From assembly GCA_964017185.1 (NCBI GenBank), contig OZ024875.1:44102486-44166485 (forward strand): 64,000 nt of DNA. Reading direction: 5' to 3'. This DNA is from Rugalucina vietnamica (Eukaryota > Mollusca > Bivalvia > Lucinida > Lucinidae). The position numbers and the translations under genes were made by a program. The notes under the pieces were generated by a model. That model was not told the origin of the DNA, did no database searches, and saw only the letters and a list, made by a program, of their open reading frames with translations. Shown here piece after piece: positions 1 through 14,100 of this stretch. Numbering within the stretch: the stretch's first letter is position 1; each line of letters starts with the position of its first letter.

Positions 1-230
1 TTTATATGGGCACGGTCGATCATACATCTGCTCACAGAAACACGCATATTGACTGATTTATGTTGATAGTTGTGTAAAGCACATTGTGCTTACTTAAATC
101 AAGTATACGGATATGGTTTCACATGAAACTAATGTGGAACACTTGTTCAACATGAAATAAAGATACAAAAATAGGCGAAACTCGAGTAAAGGCGCATTTC
201 TACTTATATTTTTGCAAGTTTTCAAGAAAC

Positions 231-326
231 ACACTCACCATATTCCTCAGCCGTTGGCTATTGCCTCGGAGTTAGCTATTTCACTCCGGCGTTGGTCAAA
301 TATCGATATTTGGCATGCAGAGTGTG
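231..326. mobile_element. Single end of the CACACTCTGCATGCC element
   Basis: CACACTCACCATATTCCTCA..., GGAGTTAGCTATTTCACTCC, ATATTTGGCATGCAGAGTGT. The same terminal ~95 bp as at 50687 and 52353, with no partner end visible nearby. Confidence 0.75.
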
Positions 327-688
327 GACTAGGGGGAAGAATTTGTGCACCGTGGAATCGCTATAAGATCTTCAATTACTTCTGACCGCCGGATTGCGCT
401 GTTGTGAATTATGGTAATGTTTCGGTTTACTGCCTGTCTGTCTAAATTGTTGTTTTTGGTTGTTTATATGAAGGTGACTACCTTGTTGGGAAAGATCTAA
501 TCGTCTTATGTGAGAAAAGTTTGTATTGTTTTGTGTTGACCTTTAGTTTCCGTCTGGTTTCTGGATTGTGATTTTATATCTACTTCAAACGATTTCTGGA
601 CATTCTGTTTTTATATTTCGCCAGGTCATCAGGATAACATATCCATGAAATGTTTACCCCCTTAAACCCACTTTTATAAAGAAAAATA

Positions 689-843
689 GAATCCATCATG
701 GGTGGTCAGTGGAGATAGGAAAATCTCAACCCGAGGGTCCATCCGTTCCAGTGGGAAACGAGGCTCGCCGAGTTTCCCACTGGAACGATGGACCCGAGGG
801 TTGAGATTTTTCTTTCTTCACTGAACACCACTGATGGATTCTT
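689..843. mobile_element. Fold-back hairpin MITE
   Basis: Arms of about 70 bp: AATCTCAACCCGAGGGTCCA, TTCCAGTGGGAAAC and their complements around GAGGCTCGCCGAG. Ends GAATCCATCATGGGTGG and CCACTGATGGATTC. Confidence 0.82.
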
Positions 844-1199
844 TTTCTTACATACCCCGATTAGGCCTAAATTCATTTTACCGGTAAAATTACCTGGTAC
901 CGTGCTTTAACTCTGATGACGTAGTATTTATTACGGATATGACGTCGAATGTAAATAAATCGTCAAAGTCAAAAGAGATGCAGTTTTGATTTGTTTTTCG
1001 TTGAAAACGAGCGTGAATCAAGATTATACCCAAAGAATTCACACCAATTTAGCTCTAGTCTAGTTTTGTTGAACATTATTGCTGCAAGCAGCTGCTATGG
1101 GCTAGAAACGATCGAATTTAGTCGCGTGCTTTTCTTATCTTGTATGAGCAACCAAGCCAGCAGTGTAAGATCTATTTATCTACCACCACTAAAATACCG

Positions 1200-1404
1200 G
1201 AATTTTTCTTTCTTTATGATAGAGGTATGTAAGAAAAACTGGGGTTTGCACGGGTATATCTATTTTCTTATTTTTGCTACAAAACATAGACTGTGGGTAC
1301 TCGTTAGAACCGCCTTGCCGAGTATAAATATCAAAGTTTCCAATGAAATTTTCAATTTTTACTGATGAAAAATCGTATATCACATGGGCAATTTTTTGTC
1401 ATGT
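1200..1404. mobile_element. MITE-1 copy a (degraded)
   Basis: Carries the family's internal sequences (GGTATATC...TTCTTATTTTTGCT, TGTGGGTACTCGTTAGAACC) but only half of the central hairpin, and ends in a degraded TGGGCAATTTTTTGTCATG. Confidence 0.75.
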
Positions 1405-1481
1405 TCATCTAAAAAAATATGTTTTCAATCAGTACATGTAAGACTAAGTGGTAGGAGCCAATGTGTTAGATTCACCATTCT

Positions 1482-1760
1482 CATTACGAAAACTTGCCCA
1501 TGCAATATACAGAGATTTTTAAGCTTTAAAAATTGAAAAATTTAAGCTGAAAAATTTTGATATTTTTCTTATTTTTGCTCAAAACATAGATTGTGGGTAC
1601 ACGTTAGAACCGCCTCGACGAGGCGGTTCTAACGAATACCAACAATCTATGTTTTGGAGCAAAAATAAGAAAAAATAGGTATACCCCTACATACCCCAGT
1701 TTTGCTATATAGAAGTGGGGTTCAATGGGGTATACATTACACGGACATGTTTTCCTGATG
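1482..1760. mobile_element. MITE-1 copy b (full length)
   Basis: Starts CATTACGAAAACTTGCCC and ends with the reverse complement of CATCAGGAAAACATGTCC, imperfect terminal inverted repeats. The centre is a long hairpin: GTGGGTACACGTTAGAACCG pairs with its complement around GCCTCGACGAGGC. About 280 bp, no coding capacity. Confidence 0.85.
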
Positions 1761-1943
1761 TCAAATTCATGTTTTTTGTAGGTATCGACATTAAGAGTAA
1801 TCTCCCATTTGCCTCAAGTCTCCAGTTCAAGTAAGATTGCTAATGTATGTTAGCAGTCCCGAATTGTTTGGTCCAATTATGACATTTACAAATGACATGT
1901 ATTATAAATCAAAATGTCACGGACCTGTGATTTGATAACATAC

Positions 1944-2141
1944 CTTGAATTTCACATATAAATGGTACCATACGCGGCGAACAGTCCACGTTATCGAGAT
2001 AGTGGAAGTATTCGTCGAACATAATCACACAACTATCTTTTCTTAAGGACTTATCTGGACCCCAGTGGTACCAGCCAAACAGCAACGGACAGCCATTGGT
2101 CCAGTTCCATACATAATAGCCTCCAACCCACGCTGAAGGGC
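1944..2141 (-). CDS. Lectin exon 5: C-terminal half of CTLD2
   Basis: A 198-nt exon, phase 1 in and out (acceptor CATTCATAG, donor GTATGT). It begins GPSAWVGGYYVWNWTNG (WIGL-like core), then WYHWGPDKS, KDSC, DNVDC and PFICEIQ. The loop motif is GPD and the WND position reads DNVD, so the calcium site looks altered. The donor shows the transcript continues to the left of 1944. I found no further CTLD exon between 1 and 1900. The acceptor lies only 11 nt from a MITE-1 end, so the MITE supplies upstream intron sequence. Confidence 0.85.
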
Positions 2142-5100
2142 CTATGAATGGACACATCAGGAAAACATGTCCGTGCAATGAATACCCCCTTATACCCCAC
2201 TTTTAAATAGTGAAACTGGGGTATGCAGGGGTATACCTATTTTTCTTATTTTTGCTCCAAAACATAGATTGTGGGTACTCATTACAACCGCTAGATTGTG
2301 GGTACTCTTTAGAACCGCCTCGTTGAGGAGGTCTAATGTGTACCCAAAATCTATGTTTTGAGCAAAAATAAGAAAAATATCAAAAATTATATCATGAAAA
2401 TTTTCAAATTTTACTAGTGAAAAAATCTCTGTATGGGTCATTATCAAAAAATGGAACAATCCAGAAAGGCAAAACGAAAAAAAATAATTGTCCATTTTTT
2501 CTTTTTCAATGGGATAGTTTTATTAACAGGAGCATATAGAATATAGAAATAAAATATGCCGAGTTTAACTGAACAAATAGTGCACCAGCATTAATTAATT
2601 GTATGGTACCCTTGAAAAAATATCAGTGCTGTCACGAACAAACTTTCTTGCGTAAAACGCTCATTTGATAAGACTTCCCCAATCTGTATGTGGGGGGATA
2701 TATAACTTGTCACGAACAATAGTTCACACAAACCTTAAATACTTTCAATGATTTAACGAGGAAGAGATCTTCAATGAAAATACACATACTGTGATTTGTT
2801 CTGTTTCTGAAACGCTTTATTTTTGTAGACATTATCTTGTGGGATTAAACCAAAAATAAGTTCTGCTAAACGTTTACTATTTCAGTATAGAATCATTACA
2901 TACCAAAAGCAATTACTTTTATATGATGCGTTTTGAGTATTTTAAATAATTATGACCGTGACAGTACTGATATCGTGACAGCACTGATGTTTTCGTGACA
3001 GCACTGATAATTATCCGATCTCGCCTTTTTCATTCCAATGTGTGCGGAAATGATTAATTTCTGACCATTTACCGATGAGCTTAGGGGCAGTGACTCACTT
3101 AAGGTCACAACCAACGAAGCCGCGGCTGATGCTCTAACCAGGGACACCTTTGCGTAGATCCAATGCTCTAACAAAGCACGTTTGCAAGCAAACCAAACGC
3201 GAACTGGGGATTACTAGAATAGAACACTCTTGGTTTTAGGAAGCTGGGAGCAAGGAAAAGATTTTTAGGGAGCTAGGGAGAAAGGTCATTTTACTTTTAC
3301 TGAGCTTAGAGCTAATACCCCCTTGGATGGGTCTCAAATTTAGGTTAACTTGCAGCTGAGCTGCACATTTGCTTTCACATATATCCCATTACATCCCACT
3401 TTTATGTAGTGACGTATACAGGGTAAAATGGGGTATACAATGTTACTTCTTTTTGTTAGCTCACCTGAGCCGTAAGGCTCACAAGGTGAGCTTATAGGAT
3501 GGCCATGATCCGGCGTCCGTCCGTCGTCCGTCGTCGTCCACCATTTTCAAAGATCTTCTCCTCTGAAACCGCTTGGCCAATCAAAGCCAAATTTTATATG
3601 AAGCATCTATAGGAAGGGGGAACCAATGTGTATATAAATAATCCAGGTCACATGACCAAGATGGCTACCATGCCCATATATGGTAAAAACCTTTAAAAAT
3701 CTTCTTCTCCAGAACCCAAAGGCCTAGGATCTTGAAACTTGGCATGTAGCATAAGGGGGACACGAGGTCCACAATGTGTATATAACTCATGGTCCTGTGA
3801 TGACCTTGACCTATTTTACGGCAAGGTCAACATAGGTTGCCAATGCATTTGAATGGGGAAAACTTTTAAAATGTCATTTAAAATCTTGCAGGAAATGGGC
3901 AGTAGGACTGAATATAATGATTCTGAAAAAAAATGGGCCCCAGGGGCTCATATGCCCCCACCCCTCCATAATATTCAAACATCTTCTCCTCTGAAACCGC
4001 TTGGCCAATCAAAGCCAAATTTTATGTGAAGCATCTATAGGATATGGTAATCAATGTGTATATAAATAATCCAGGTCACGTGACCAAGATGGCCGCCATG
4101 CCCATATGTGGTAAAAACCCTTCAAAAATCTTCTTCTCCAGAACCGGTTGACCGATTTCAATGAAACTTGGTATGAAGTATCGATGACTCAAGTACTACA
4201 ATGTGTATATAAATCACGACCCTGTGTTGACCTTGACCTATTTTACGGCAAGGTCAACATAGGTCGCCAATGCATTTGAATGGGGAAAACTTTTGAAATG
4301 TCATTTAAAGTGAAATTGCAGGAAATGCACAGAAGGACTGAATATTATACCTGAGGAAAATTTGGCGAAATCAGAGAGTTCTATGCTCCCCGAGAGTAAA
4401 ATGGACTTTGATTACACCATTGATTACAGAAAACATTGAAGTTTATCGTATTACTGGAATTAATTTTCTAACCGGGTACAGTTTTATGATATTTTGGTGA
4501 AAAGTTCATTTTTAGAACAAAATTGCAAATTTCTGAAATTTCTAATTGCCTCAAAATACCAATGCCCCGTAGGTGTTTTCTGATCAAAGTTATTACTAAA
4601 ATATTGGCAGGCCTGTGTTCTTAGTTTTCAATGTGTTTTCATCCAGCCAAAGCTATTCAGTTTTTGGGAAAATCATTGTTTTTATGACAAAATTCGCAAT
4701 GTTTTGAAATTCACCGTAAAAAGTTTTCTGTACGAAAATTATACAATCGCTTTCCAGTAAAATGGTATAGACTTCATAGACATCATTATTCAGGCTTTCC
4801 ATTTTATTTGAAATTGCACTCGTATCAAGTTCCAATGAAGCTGGGTACCAGAAATTAGCAATGGGGTGTATTTTCAGAAATATATGACATGCGAGTGCAT
4901 GGCTGCTTTGCTAGGCAGAAATTGGGCGGCAGAAGGATTTTTGAAAGTTATAGGGGTTGTAAAAGGCAACTTAAATAGTTTTGTAGGTGTTTACAGATTG
5001 ACATTGTGTTTTCCGGTGTTAAATTTTGGGGTAAATGATGATATTTTAACAGAAAATCGCGAATTTTTGTACACCGCCACATAACGTTTTCTGTATATAC

Positions 5101-8100
5101 AATTGCTTTCATGAAAAATGAAATACTGAGCCAAACGACTTATTATTTTCAGTACGACTGCATGAAGTGCATAGAGCTATTTTAGACACCTCGGTCGTCC
5201 ATGTTCTCGTGCGCATGTGCCTTCCCGTACCCATGCGTGTCACACTTGCGTTCAAGTTTTTAGAAGTCCGAAACTTGACAGATACTGACCTAAAAGCATT
5301 CATACTTGGACCACAGGTACCCTGTAGAGATGGATTTCTTTTCATGGCATCGGGTCTAAGGGTCCATGTCCCAGGGTGGGGCTAGAGGTTAAAATCTAGA
5401 ACACCTTCGAAATTGCCTTTTCTCTGTTAAAGTTTTCTAGAAGTCTAAATATTGACGAACCCTAGTCAGAAAGTATGGATACATGGACCGTTGGTGCGCG
5501 GAAGTGTTGGCTTTTACTTCATGATATCAAAGCCCTGAGTCCTTGCTGGGGACGGGCGAAAGGTTCAAATCTAGTACACCATTGAAATTGACTTTTCTGT
5601 GTTAAGGTGTCTAGAAGTCGTTACCTTGAAAACCAATTCTAATGCAGCATTCATAGTAGGGATGTTGTAACCATGTAGGGTTGGTTGCATTTCAGTTCAT
5701 GGCATGGCATCGGATCACTAGGTCCATGCCTGGTGGTGGGGCTAGAGGTTAAAAGCTTGAACACTGTAAAATTGGATGTATTGGTGTGTAGCTTTTACAA
5801 AGAGACCATATCTTGACAACAACTTATCATAAAGCAGTCATACTTAATGCACTTTAGGCTCCATGACATCGGACCACTGGGTCCGAGCCAGGGCTTGGGA
5901 TAGATTTCAAAATCTAGAACACCCTAAAATATTGTTTTTCTTTTTATTTCTAAATAAAATCAACTAATAAAGATGGTCAGTCGTTCACCTTTTAATATGT
6001 GACACTGACTTGTGTGTCACGAAGTTAAGGCTGGGTTGACCTAATGTCCATAGCCCAGTTATTTTGCCTTATATCTTGACCCTTTCACTCGAGTTTGCCG
6101 TTTGAGCATTTAGGTCAATCAAGTTTGTTCACACGAGTTTGCCGTTTGTTTGTAAATCAGGTAACTTTTTATTCTATTTTAGAACTTAAACAGTGTCCCA
6201 GTTGACAGGTGTTCTTAAAATCTGTTCAACATTTATCTTTAAGTAATGATGTCACCTTTTCTGATAAAAACATTGTAATTGTTTGGTTAAAGCACATTTT
6301 TATTTTAAAATTCTTTGCACAACATATACAATGCATATTAAGAACACACATTTGAAACAGGATAGTGACAAAAGCAGAGTTTTATCAATTTAAGCAGTTA
6401 CCTGATCGGTATCTACATGGCAAAAATTCCACATAGTAAGTTAAAAATTTCACTCGAGTTTGCCGTTTCAAATGACATTTATTTTGAAAGTGTCACTCAA
6501 ATCCGCAGATCAATCAATCCAGATGTCTTTGTGAACAACATGAAAAGAAACTCAGATCTTTGGAACATATGGTCTTCTTGTGTGATGCAAATGCTCAAAC
6601 GGCAAACCCGAGTGAAAGGGACTGTAGTATATGAGCATACTTTTCACACCATATGAGTAAATATGACCAGACCTTTGACCCTAGTGTATGAGCATACTCC
6701 TTTCACATTATGAGTGATTGTGACCAGACCTTTCATCCCACAATAGTTATAGGTCACTGTGACCTAATTTCATGGTTCAGTGATCTTACATTAAATCTCA
6801 TCACTTGTTTAGTATATGAGCTTACTTCCTTCTTAATATGAGTGAATATGACCAGACTTTTGGCCCTAAAAGTAAAAGATCCATGTGGCATAATTTGATG
6901 GTTCATAAGTTATTGAACCATAAATTAGGTCACAGGGACCTATATATCTCGACAGATGTTTGGTATATGATCATACTTTTTCAAAATATGAGTGAATATA
7001 ACTAGACCTACGACTCAAAGTACTTATAGGTCACTGTGACCTAATTTTATGGTTCAGTAAAGGCAAAAAGGATATATGAGCATGATGCTTTGGGTTACAA
7101 GTCGAGTTGGACCTACCGTCTGACAAAGACAGAAGCAGTCGAGCACACTGTCATGCAACAGCATTTTTATTCTATTTTTATTTTATTTTATATTTAAGTA
7201 ATTGCATCTGTATCATTGTTTTGAGTTGGGTACCAGAAATTAACAGATGTTTGTATTTTCAGAAATAAAGGTAAGACACATATCCAAAGTATTTTATACC
7301 GAAAAGAATATTTATAACATCATTATGCATATTACAAAAATTCTACGACTTCAGGTATTTTAAAGATAAGATATAGAGACAAAAATAAAACAAAAATGCA
7401 CTGGAGTTGATGCAGCAAAACCATATCTCAAATTGTTGATAAAAATCCACGACAAGTCGTTCAGTTTTGAATTATATGTGAAGAGTGAAATGACGTTGTG
7501 ATAATATGTGGATGGTTCAAGAAGTAATGCAGACACGTATTTCCCAATGTAATCCTTTGGCAGATAATGACGCCCACGGGGCGGGGCCTGTATGGGGCTC
7601 AGGAGCATGTTGATAGGATTACTATTCATTGCTACACACAAATTAAAAACGCTCTGGGCCTTTCAGAGAAGAAGCTTTTTTATGTTTTTTTTTCTTATTT
7701 TAAGTCTATGGGAACTAATGACCCCGGAGAGGGGCCATCTTTCACCCCAGGGGCATGAGTGGTTGGATTTATGTATACCTAATTATCATTTTGTTGCATA
7801 TAAAACATATAAGTTTGGGTATTGTGGTTTCAAAGAAGAAGATTTTCCCATTTTAAGACTATGGCAGATAACCACACCCCGGGATGTGGGCTGTACGAAC
7901 CCCAGGGGCATTATTGGCAGGATTTGCAAAGAGGGTCACTATACATAGCTACACATAAAATGTAAATGCTCTGGCTCTTGTGGTTCAGAGAAGAATTTTT
8001 TCTTCAATTGTAAGGCTAAGGTAGCTAATGACCTCCTGGATGGGGCCCTTCTTGGCCCCAGGGGCCTGATTTCCATGATTTTTATTAAGCTCCATATAAC

Positions 8101-11100
8101 AATGCTGCATACTAAATATTGAAGCTTTTGGTCTTGTAGTTTCAGAGTTCATTTATAGCAGATAATGACGCCCTTGGATGGGGCCTGTATGGACCCTAGG
8201 TGCATGATTGGTAGGACTTATAAAGAAGAATAATATATATTGCTACACACAATATTAAACCTCTGGATCTTGTGGTTTTGGCGAAGAAGATTTTTTTATG
8301 TTTTCCCATTGTTAACTTAGGGGAGCTATATGTTGTCATGGAAACCAGAGTTCCTGCTCAAAACCTAATGCGACAATTTCCCCATCATTTACCCTAATCT
8401 TTAATTCTGGAAAACACATTAGATTATTAATCTTGCAAAAATCTAGAAACCTATTTCAGTTCCTATTGTATAGTTTTCATGCAGAGAACTTTATAAGGTG
8501 GTTTGCAATAATTCGCAATTTCTGCTAAAAACCATCTTTGTCGCCATTGCAATTCGTGCAGTCGGGCTAAAAAGGTAGCTTGAATGACACTTCTTTGGCT
8601 TAGTGTTTCATTTTACTGGAGAGCAATTGTATAGTTATATGGTGGTTTTCAATAATTCGCGATTTTCTGCTAAAAATCATCATTTACCCCCAAAATTGAA
8701 CACTGGAGAACACATTTACAATCTTGCAAACACCTATAAAACTATTCTAGTTGCTTTTTATAACCATTTTAAGTTTCAAAACACTTTTATAAGCTTCATT
8801 TCTGCCTAGGAAAACAGTCACACACTCGTATGCCATATATTTCTGAAAATACACCCAAATGCTATTTTCTGGTACCCAGCTTCATTGGATCTTGATACGA
8901 GTGCAATTTCAAATAAATTGAAAAGCCTGAATTATGGTGTCTATGATTACTTTACCATTTTACTGGAAAGCGATTGTGTAATTTTCATACAGAAAACTTT
9001 TTAAGGTGAATTTCAAAAAATCGCGATTTTTGTCATAAAAACCATGATTTTCCCCAAAACTGAATAGCTTTGGCTGGATGAAAACACATTTAAAACTAAG
9101 AACACAGTCCTGGCAATATTATAGGCGTGGATTTGATATGAAAAAATCTACTGGGCATTAGTATTTTGAAGCAAATAGAAATTTCAGAAATTCGCAATTT
9201 TATTCTCAAAAATGAACTTTTCACCAAAATATCATAAAACTGTACCCGGTTAGAAAATTAATTCCAGTGATACGATAAACTTCAATGTTTTCTGTAATCA
9301 ATGGTGTAATCAAAGTCCATTTTACTCTCGGGGAGCATAGAATCGAAAACTAAGCGACTTATCTTGGATTTTTTCCTCTACTATTAATGATTCTGAAAAA
9401 GATTGGTCCCCAGGAGCTCATATGCACCCACCCTGTGGCAGTATACATGTTTATTTCCATAATATTCAAACATCTCCTCTGAAACCACTTGGCCAATCAA
9501 AGCCAAATTTTATGAGAAGCATCTATAGGATAGGGTAACCAATGTGTATATAAATAATCCAGGTCACATGACCAAGATGGCCGCCATGCCCATATATGGT
9601 AAAAACCCTTCAAAAATCTTCTCCGGAGAAACCGGTGGACTGATTTCAAAGAAACTTGGCATGAAGCATTGATGGCTAAAGTACTACAATGTGTATATAA
9701 ATCATGACCCTGTGGTGACCTTGACCTATTTGACGACAAGGTCAACATAGATTGCCAATGCATTTGAATGGGGAAAACTGTTAACATGTCATTTAAAGGG
9801 AATAAATAAAGTAGAAATTGGCAAATGGACAGAATATTGATTATTCTGAAAACAAATGGCCCAAGGGCTTCATCTGTCCCTGCACTGGGGCTAAATACCA
9901 TAATATTCAAACATGTTTATTGGCATATGTAGCAGATCTCAGGTGAGCGTTTACAGGACAATTGGTCCTCTGGTTTTCTTAAATTTGACCCTAGGCGGTT
10001 TTAACGTGTACACAATCAGATATATTTTTTCTTCGATTTTTAAAGCTAAAAAAATCTCTGTATATTGTATGGGTAACACATTTTCGGAATGGTATGCAAC
10101 ATACAAATACACTGAAAGACACATGCGTCAGAGAAGGTTAAAATTTTCGTATTTTCATGTACCATTGACCCCTAGTGTGTATATTACAGGGTCCCTTTTT
10201 TCGAGGTGTATGAATTTGGTAGGTTTTACGGCACATCCGTACCAGCATTACCCCGAGTTGCCCCTCCCACCCCTCGAGGAAAGGGATGGCGTTTTAAACA
10301 AAAAGGCGATTTTTCCGTGTAAATTGGGGGCTTAAAATGTCTTCTTTTTTTAACTGAAAAGGGGTAATCTAATTTGGAATGGACTGCAAAAAGGGCATTT
10401 AACTGTCTAAATATCATTATGGGAGTACCACCCCCGGGGGCTAATTGTATACCGTGGTCGACGAAGCGTTTTGTATCACCCACACACCTCAAATGATTTT
10501 CAAAGCGATATAAATTGGCCACTCCTGGCTGCTGCTGGCGTTAGTAGCTGAGACCCTCTAGTAAAAGGCGAACTAACTCTTGTCAGCCTAGGAAATTACC
10601 TGAATCCACACCTGCTGACAGAAGTCAACTCAGTGCTGTCACATCATGACTGTCACGACCGTGACAGCACTGATCGGTGACAGTACTGAGTTTCACACAG
10701 AAATTTAATTCTAATGACTAACAACAGAATGCAGGGTGAAAACTTTGCATGTCTATTCTAACTGCTCCTAAGTTGAAATTCAGTCATGGTTTTAAAATGT
10801 ATGTAATATTTGCAAGAAGCGGCAAAATGCACGTGACAGTACTGATGCTTGTAAAATTCCCACTCCAATTCTGACATGTCTTTATGGTATAGCAACGGAG
10901 TATAGCAACGGAGTAATGCAATTTGACTTCAATAACATTCTATGCAATAGTTGGTCACAGAAAATGTGATTTCTGCCAAGCTTCTTTTGCAATGGAAACA
11001 AATAAAACTACTTACCCTGACCCAGGGACACGGTAAAAATCGATAAAATAGCACTTCTAGCTTCTCGTTTTTTGCAAATAACGTACTCGGAAACGTGAAA

Positions 11101-14100
11101 TCGCGTGTGGTTCTAGTGAAGCACCACGGAAACTAATATTATACATGGAAAAAGCAAACCTCGGATATCGAGCTTGCGAGAAAACCATCACGGACAAGGA
11201 TTGCTCCATTTTTTGATAATGACCCGTATATATATTGCATGGGCAAGTTTTCATAACGCATAAGACTTAGCGTGAGAAAAATCAACAATATGAGTTTCCG
11301 ACCAAGTGCGACAAACTAGTTTGCAGGCATTGGTGTGACTTCAACAGACGTCTTAATAATTGAGCCACCCCATGGGAAAACCAACAATCTGCATAGGCGA
11401 AAACAAAGGCGCAGATCATCAGCTTCGCGGTAACCGCGAAGCTGATCAGCGCCTTTGTTTTCGCTACTCGTATAGTACAATTCCTCCTCTACTTAACTCC
11501 AAAATTTCAAGTTTCTGGCCAGCTTCTGTGGCTGTACAGGCCGGTTTGTGTCAGACCTGTTCGGAAACTACATTGTTGGTTTTTCCACGAGGCGGCTCAA
11601 TTATTGTTCTAACGTCCCTGCAAATGTCGTTTCAATATCTCACGTGGTTTTGGAATTACAGCAAAAGTTCTATTGCTAGCGTTGGAAGTGTCTTTAAGTA
11701 TATTTTGGGGGAGAGTGTATCGCAAAGAAATTTTTTGTTCGCGATAATAAGAAATTTTCCTCATGCCGAATGTTGAAATTTTTTACTTTTGCCATTACTT
11801 AGTGGTATACTCACCGAATCTGGCTCAATCTTTGATTTTGATAAAAAGAAATCAAAATTTTATCAATTTTGAAAAGAATTAAATTAAAATGTAACTTTTT
11901 GAAAATTTTAGAAAATTAAAACCCATTAAAATTCGCTTCAGAATGTGATTTTAGCCAAAAGTTAGACTTAAATCTGGTCTTAGCCATTACTTGACAGTCC
12001 AAATCCATAAAAGTCGCTTAGTTTTCGTTTTGTTGGCATTTTTGAGTACATTATTCTAACTATGCTCATAATATCCATTGACATGTGCCCGAACTCGTAC
12101 GGGTGGATGCCACAAAACTAGGTCAAAGGTCAAATAAGTGCAAAATAGCAAAAATCTGTAAAAATAAAATAAACGTTATTATTTTGGAAAATCATGGAGT
12201 GATTTTCGGTAACTTGTACTCATGCTGTTCCTTGTCATGTGTCCAAAGACATAGGGGTGGGTATCAAGACTGTAATTGCTCCTGGGTGACAGAATTATGT
12301 CAAAAGTCAAATGAGTGCAAAATAACAAGCACCCGTTACAATAATAAAGTAATTTGCATATCAAACATGGACTGACTTATACAACATATGCTCATTTTAT
12401 TCATTGAGAAGTGCTTAAACTCATACTGGTATATTCCAAGTTTGTTACTGCCTCTTGGTCACAGAATTAGGTCAAAGGTCATATGAGTGCAAAAATATCA
12501 AAACCTGTAATGGTTGCTAAATGATTTATTTCTATCACAAAATCATGGGCTGGCTGAAAGAAAGTTTCCCAAAGCATTTGTAGTACATCTCTAAAATGAT
12601 TTAAGGCTAATCTAGAAAAAAATGCATGTCAGCCATTGAGGCCAAAGGTCAGTTGAGGTCATCAATTCAAAACAGGGTATACCCTAAAATGCATTCACAA
12701 TTTCAGTTACTGGGACGTTTCCGAGTTGTAATAGTAGCTGACAAGAGATAAGTCTTGCTGTGCTTGTTTGGCATTGATAGTACAAAATCTGGACTATAGT
12801 CATCTGTTCTTGCAAGTCTATTTGTACCCCATCGCACTGTTTCGCTTAGGATGAAAGTGTAGCAAAATAAGACTAAATTACGTATTAAAACGTATTTAAA
12901 CAAGCATGTTTCACTATTACCCACAAACTTTGAATAAATTTTCTTAATCTGATCTACCTTCGTAAAGATTATACCATATGATGTTCATTTGCTTAGTGAA
13001 TGTAATTGATTGCCCCAACCTATTGAATCCCCCCCCCCCCACACACACACACGCAAGAAAACAAACGAGCAAACCGACAAAACAAATCACATGAATGCAC
13101 TAATCATTTTGCCCATTTTAGACTTGTAGCAATTTCCAGAATTTCAAGTTCGGGTAACTGAGTGGCCGCCTATTGGGGAATAGCTGCTCACTCGGCTTAC
13201 GACATGTTTTCATGGTATAAGAAAAGTGTTATTTTAGTTTTTTTCCAACCCTCGGTTTATGGAGTGGGAATTTCTTTCTGATTGCGCCATTTCCTGATCA
13301 TTGCCTATTTGTACTTTTTTTAAGTCAGAATTTAAGTCATATAAAATTTGGAAATTATGATACTTTCAAAGATGGGGTACAAAATGGCTACCATCATAAA
13401 AATGCTTGGGATTTGGAGAACAATATTGTTATGCTAAACTTACTGGTCCGTTTTTGATTATGTGTTAACTTTAATTTTGGTATAGCTTTCCACAGTCAGT
13501 TGTTATTAAGCAATTAAAACTGCAAAATTGATAGGTATTGCAGCGTTCCAAGTGTTCAGAATCAAACGATGAGTCAGTGAAAATACATGTAAAATTCTAT
13601 TGAGCCTGTTAAATCAATGTGTCTTCAAACCTCCTTGATAGTTTAGGGTTGATAATATTAACTAATATTTCCAATATAAAAAATTGAATTATCGTATGTG
13701 GTTTTGCCAGAGTGCATACACCAATTTTCCTTCTTATTTTAAATCAAAGGGAGGCGATCTCCAAATTCTTAATTTTTGACATGTTATTTCTCGAGACTTC
13801 GACTGAATTTTGCTGAGAGTTTTTCGGATTCTTGTCACTAGCAACAACGTCTATTCCACAACGCTATAAATAAAAGTAATGATTTTATCATTCATCGGGT
13901 AGTTGCAGAAAGATGTATGGCGAATAAGACCAATGACTGTATCAAAATGTGCATCTTGGGTAATTTCTTATCAAAAGAATAAAAAGGTAAAAGTAGGCAA
14001 AGATCAGGAAAAGGCGCAATCAGAAAAAGATTCCCACTCCAAAAACCGAGGTGGGAAAAACCAAACTAACAATCAGGTTCTTATACCATGAAACATATCG

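Larger units (their letters stand above)
4350..9382. mobile_element. Long-TIR element H1 (5 kb) inside A1
   Basis: The inverted arms at about 4370-5145 and 8580-9345 match over some 750 bp, for example TATGCTCCCCGAGAGTAAAA (4382) against its complement near 9330, and TTTCAGAAATATATG-type blocks. The interior (5150-8580) has two degenerate tandem blocks and a nested MITE. No transposase is visible, so it is probably non-autonomous. Confidence 0.78.
3458..9976. mobile_element. A-family element 1, split by a 5-kb long-TIR element
   Basis: The left end AGCTCACCTGAGCCG is followed by the family body: CGTCCGTCCGTCGTCCG, GCTTGGCCAATCAAAGCC, GTCACATGACCAAGATGG, TTGACCTTGACCTATTTTAC. The body breaks at GGACTGAATATTAT (4349) and resumes at ATTAATGATTCTG (9383). 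The right end is CAGGTGAGCGTTTACAGGAC..CCTCTGG. No ORF of substance. Confidence 0.75.

Noticed and set aside
9497..10335. Open frames of 137 and 140 residues
   Set aside because: They overlap the A1 body and its right end; no domain and no splice support.
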